Shown here piece by piece: positions 38,878 through 39,847 of a DNA stretch of 39,847 nucleotides. How positions within the stretch are numbered: the stretch's first letter is position 1; the number at the start of each line of letters is the position of its first letter. Origin of the DNA: an uncultured Flavobacteriales bacterium (lineage in GTDB: Bacteria; Bacteroidota; Bacteroidia; Flavobacteriales_D; CALLUQ01). A program made the position numbers and the translations under genes. The stretch covers positions 1 through 39,847 of the forward strand of contig CALLUQ010000077.1 in the NCBI GenBank assembly GCA_938010565.1, written 5' to 3'. Below the pieces are notes generated by a model, which saw nothing but the letters and a program-made list of their open reading frames with translations, did no database searches and was not told the origin of the DNA.

Positions 38878-39150
38878 ATGAAAAATGCTTCTTTTCTTCT
38901 TCTAATGTTGGCCCTTTCATTTTTTATGGCAGCATGCGGAACGCATTTCGATCCGGCCGGGATAACGGACGGCATGTCGGAAGGTGAGATTACGGCAAAA
39001 TTTGGTGAGCCGGATATGTGGATGTCTTCCGGCGACGAAAAAACCCTCGTATACGGCGAACATACCATCGTTCTTTTGGATGGTAAAGTAAAGTTGGATG
39101 CTAACGTTGACGATGCCTTGAACCTGATTAACGAGCAGGACGGAAAGTAG
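38878..39150 (+). CDS. Small lipoprotein with SmpA/OmlA (BamE)-like motif
   Basis: MKNASFLLLMLALSFFMAACGTHFDPAGITDGMSEGEITAKFGEPDMW; lipobox MAAC and G.S..E....G.P pattern. Confidence 0.7.
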   Translation: MKNASFLLLMLALSFFMAACGTHFDPAGITDGMSEGEITAKFGEPDMWMSSGDEKTLVYGEHTIVLLDGKVKLDANVDDALNLINEQDGK

Positions 39151-39490
39151 TTGATTTCAAAAACGGAAACCGCATTGGAAAAGATCTTTCGGGCTTTTTT
39201 TATTCCATACCGGAATGCCCGCCTCGTTTTTCCCGTTGCCCGAACAAAACCGGATAAAGTTGACCATTGGCCGTACCCATTGGAAGTTTGGTCGTATGGA
39301 TATCCACGCCTTCCTGTTTGGGGTGGTTTACCGGGGAGTGGCTTTACCGGTGCTCTTTACCATGTTGAATAAGAAGGGTAATTTCAATGGTGCGGAACGG
39401 GTGGTTTGATCAATCGCTTGATTAAACGCTTTGTATCCATCCGTCCGTTTAACTACAAATCACCTTTATTTTATGCGGATCGTTTTTAGG
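39151..39490 (+). pseudogene. IS4-like family transposase remnant (frameshifted, truncated)
   Basis: ALEKIFRAFFIPYRNARLVFPVA (frame 1) then IKLTIGRTHWKFGRMDIHAFLFGVVYRGVALPVLFTMLNKKGNFNGAERV (frame 2), then LINRLIKRF in another frame; resembles the LaxDRTNWKFGxxxINILMLxxxYxGxAxPLxxxxLxKxGNSNxxER segment of such transposases. Confidence 0.75.
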
Positions 39491-39561
39491 TCTCCAATTC
39501 ATTCCGGAAGAGGCAGGCATTACGGTTATGTCTTAATGCATGAACTGGGCCCATATACCCG

Positions 39562-39807
39562 CTACCCCGCCTTTATCAGCTGATCGTCCGGAACAAAGTG
39601 CAGTGCTACCGATATGCTTTGGTCTTTCATTCTTTTTGCTTCCGAAGAGTCGATTTTAAACAGGGTGCCCGCAGTAACCAGCCATTCCAGCAGGCCGGCA
39701 TCCGAGAGGTGCATGGCATACCTCCCCGAGGGTTCGAGCCCCCACCACTCGCTTTGGCCGGAAGAAGGCGGATCTACCAATTCCATTTTTTCCAGTTCTT
39801 TATACAT
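39562..39807 (-). CDS. Hypothetical short protein
   Basis: Only an 81-aa ORF; no recognised motif. Confidence 0.3.
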   Translation of the reverse strand: MYKELEKMELVDPPSSGQSEWWGLEPSGRYAMHLSDAGLLEWLVTAGTLFKIDSSEAKRMKDQSISVALHFVPDDQLIKAG

Positions 39808-39847
39808 TAAAAAAGTGCGATACCGGAAATTAAACGAAGGCCGGGCA

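Noticed and set aside
39720-39765. GGGTTCGAGCCCCC, tRNA T-loop-like sequence
   Set aside because: No matching acceptor, D or anticodon arms could be built on either strand.
1-39847. CRISPR array or rRNA operon
   Set aside because: No regularly spaced direct repeats and no rRNA signatures seen by eye.

Overview
This looks like a Bacteroidetes-type chromosomal segment: TANNTTTG-like promoters, DUF4175 protein, Reg_prop/LytS kinase and many SPII lipoproteins. It is mostly housekeeping or ordinary accessory genes: NAD-dependent epimerase, tyrS, a DUF4175 - RsbW-like ATPase - ybeY - mnmG run, a GT2 glycosyltransferase, a TlpA-like thioredoxin protein, an AlkD-like protein, an alpha/beta hydrolase, a Reg_prop histidine kinase with two LytTR regulators, kbl, a TauE/SafE permease, a desaturase, a secreted ankyrin protein, an FAD oxidoreductase, an FMN reductase, a 4Fe-4S/CDGSH protein, a DUF1684 lipoprotein and 3-hydroxyanthranilate dioxygenase. 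The strongest non-gene signal is three copies of a 16-bp parS-like sequence, TGTTCCACGTGAAAC(T/G/A), at 7826, 9816 and 10563. They flank mnmG and lie in a ~1.3 kb region without convincing genes, suggesting an origin-proximal ParB centromere. Decayed elements are also visible: an ISNCY-like transposase with a stop and a frameshift, a RhuM-family pseudogene preceded by a possible HsdM C-terminal relic, and an IS4-like transposase remnant. Other points of interest are a class-I glutamine-amidotransferase-like protein lacking the canonical Cys and Glu, a divergent GIY-YIG-like protein, and a secreted beta-propeller plus ankyrin protein. No CRISPR array, rRNA or convincing tRNA was seen. I found no clearly novel multi-gene system. 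All family calls come from reading the sequence, with no database search.
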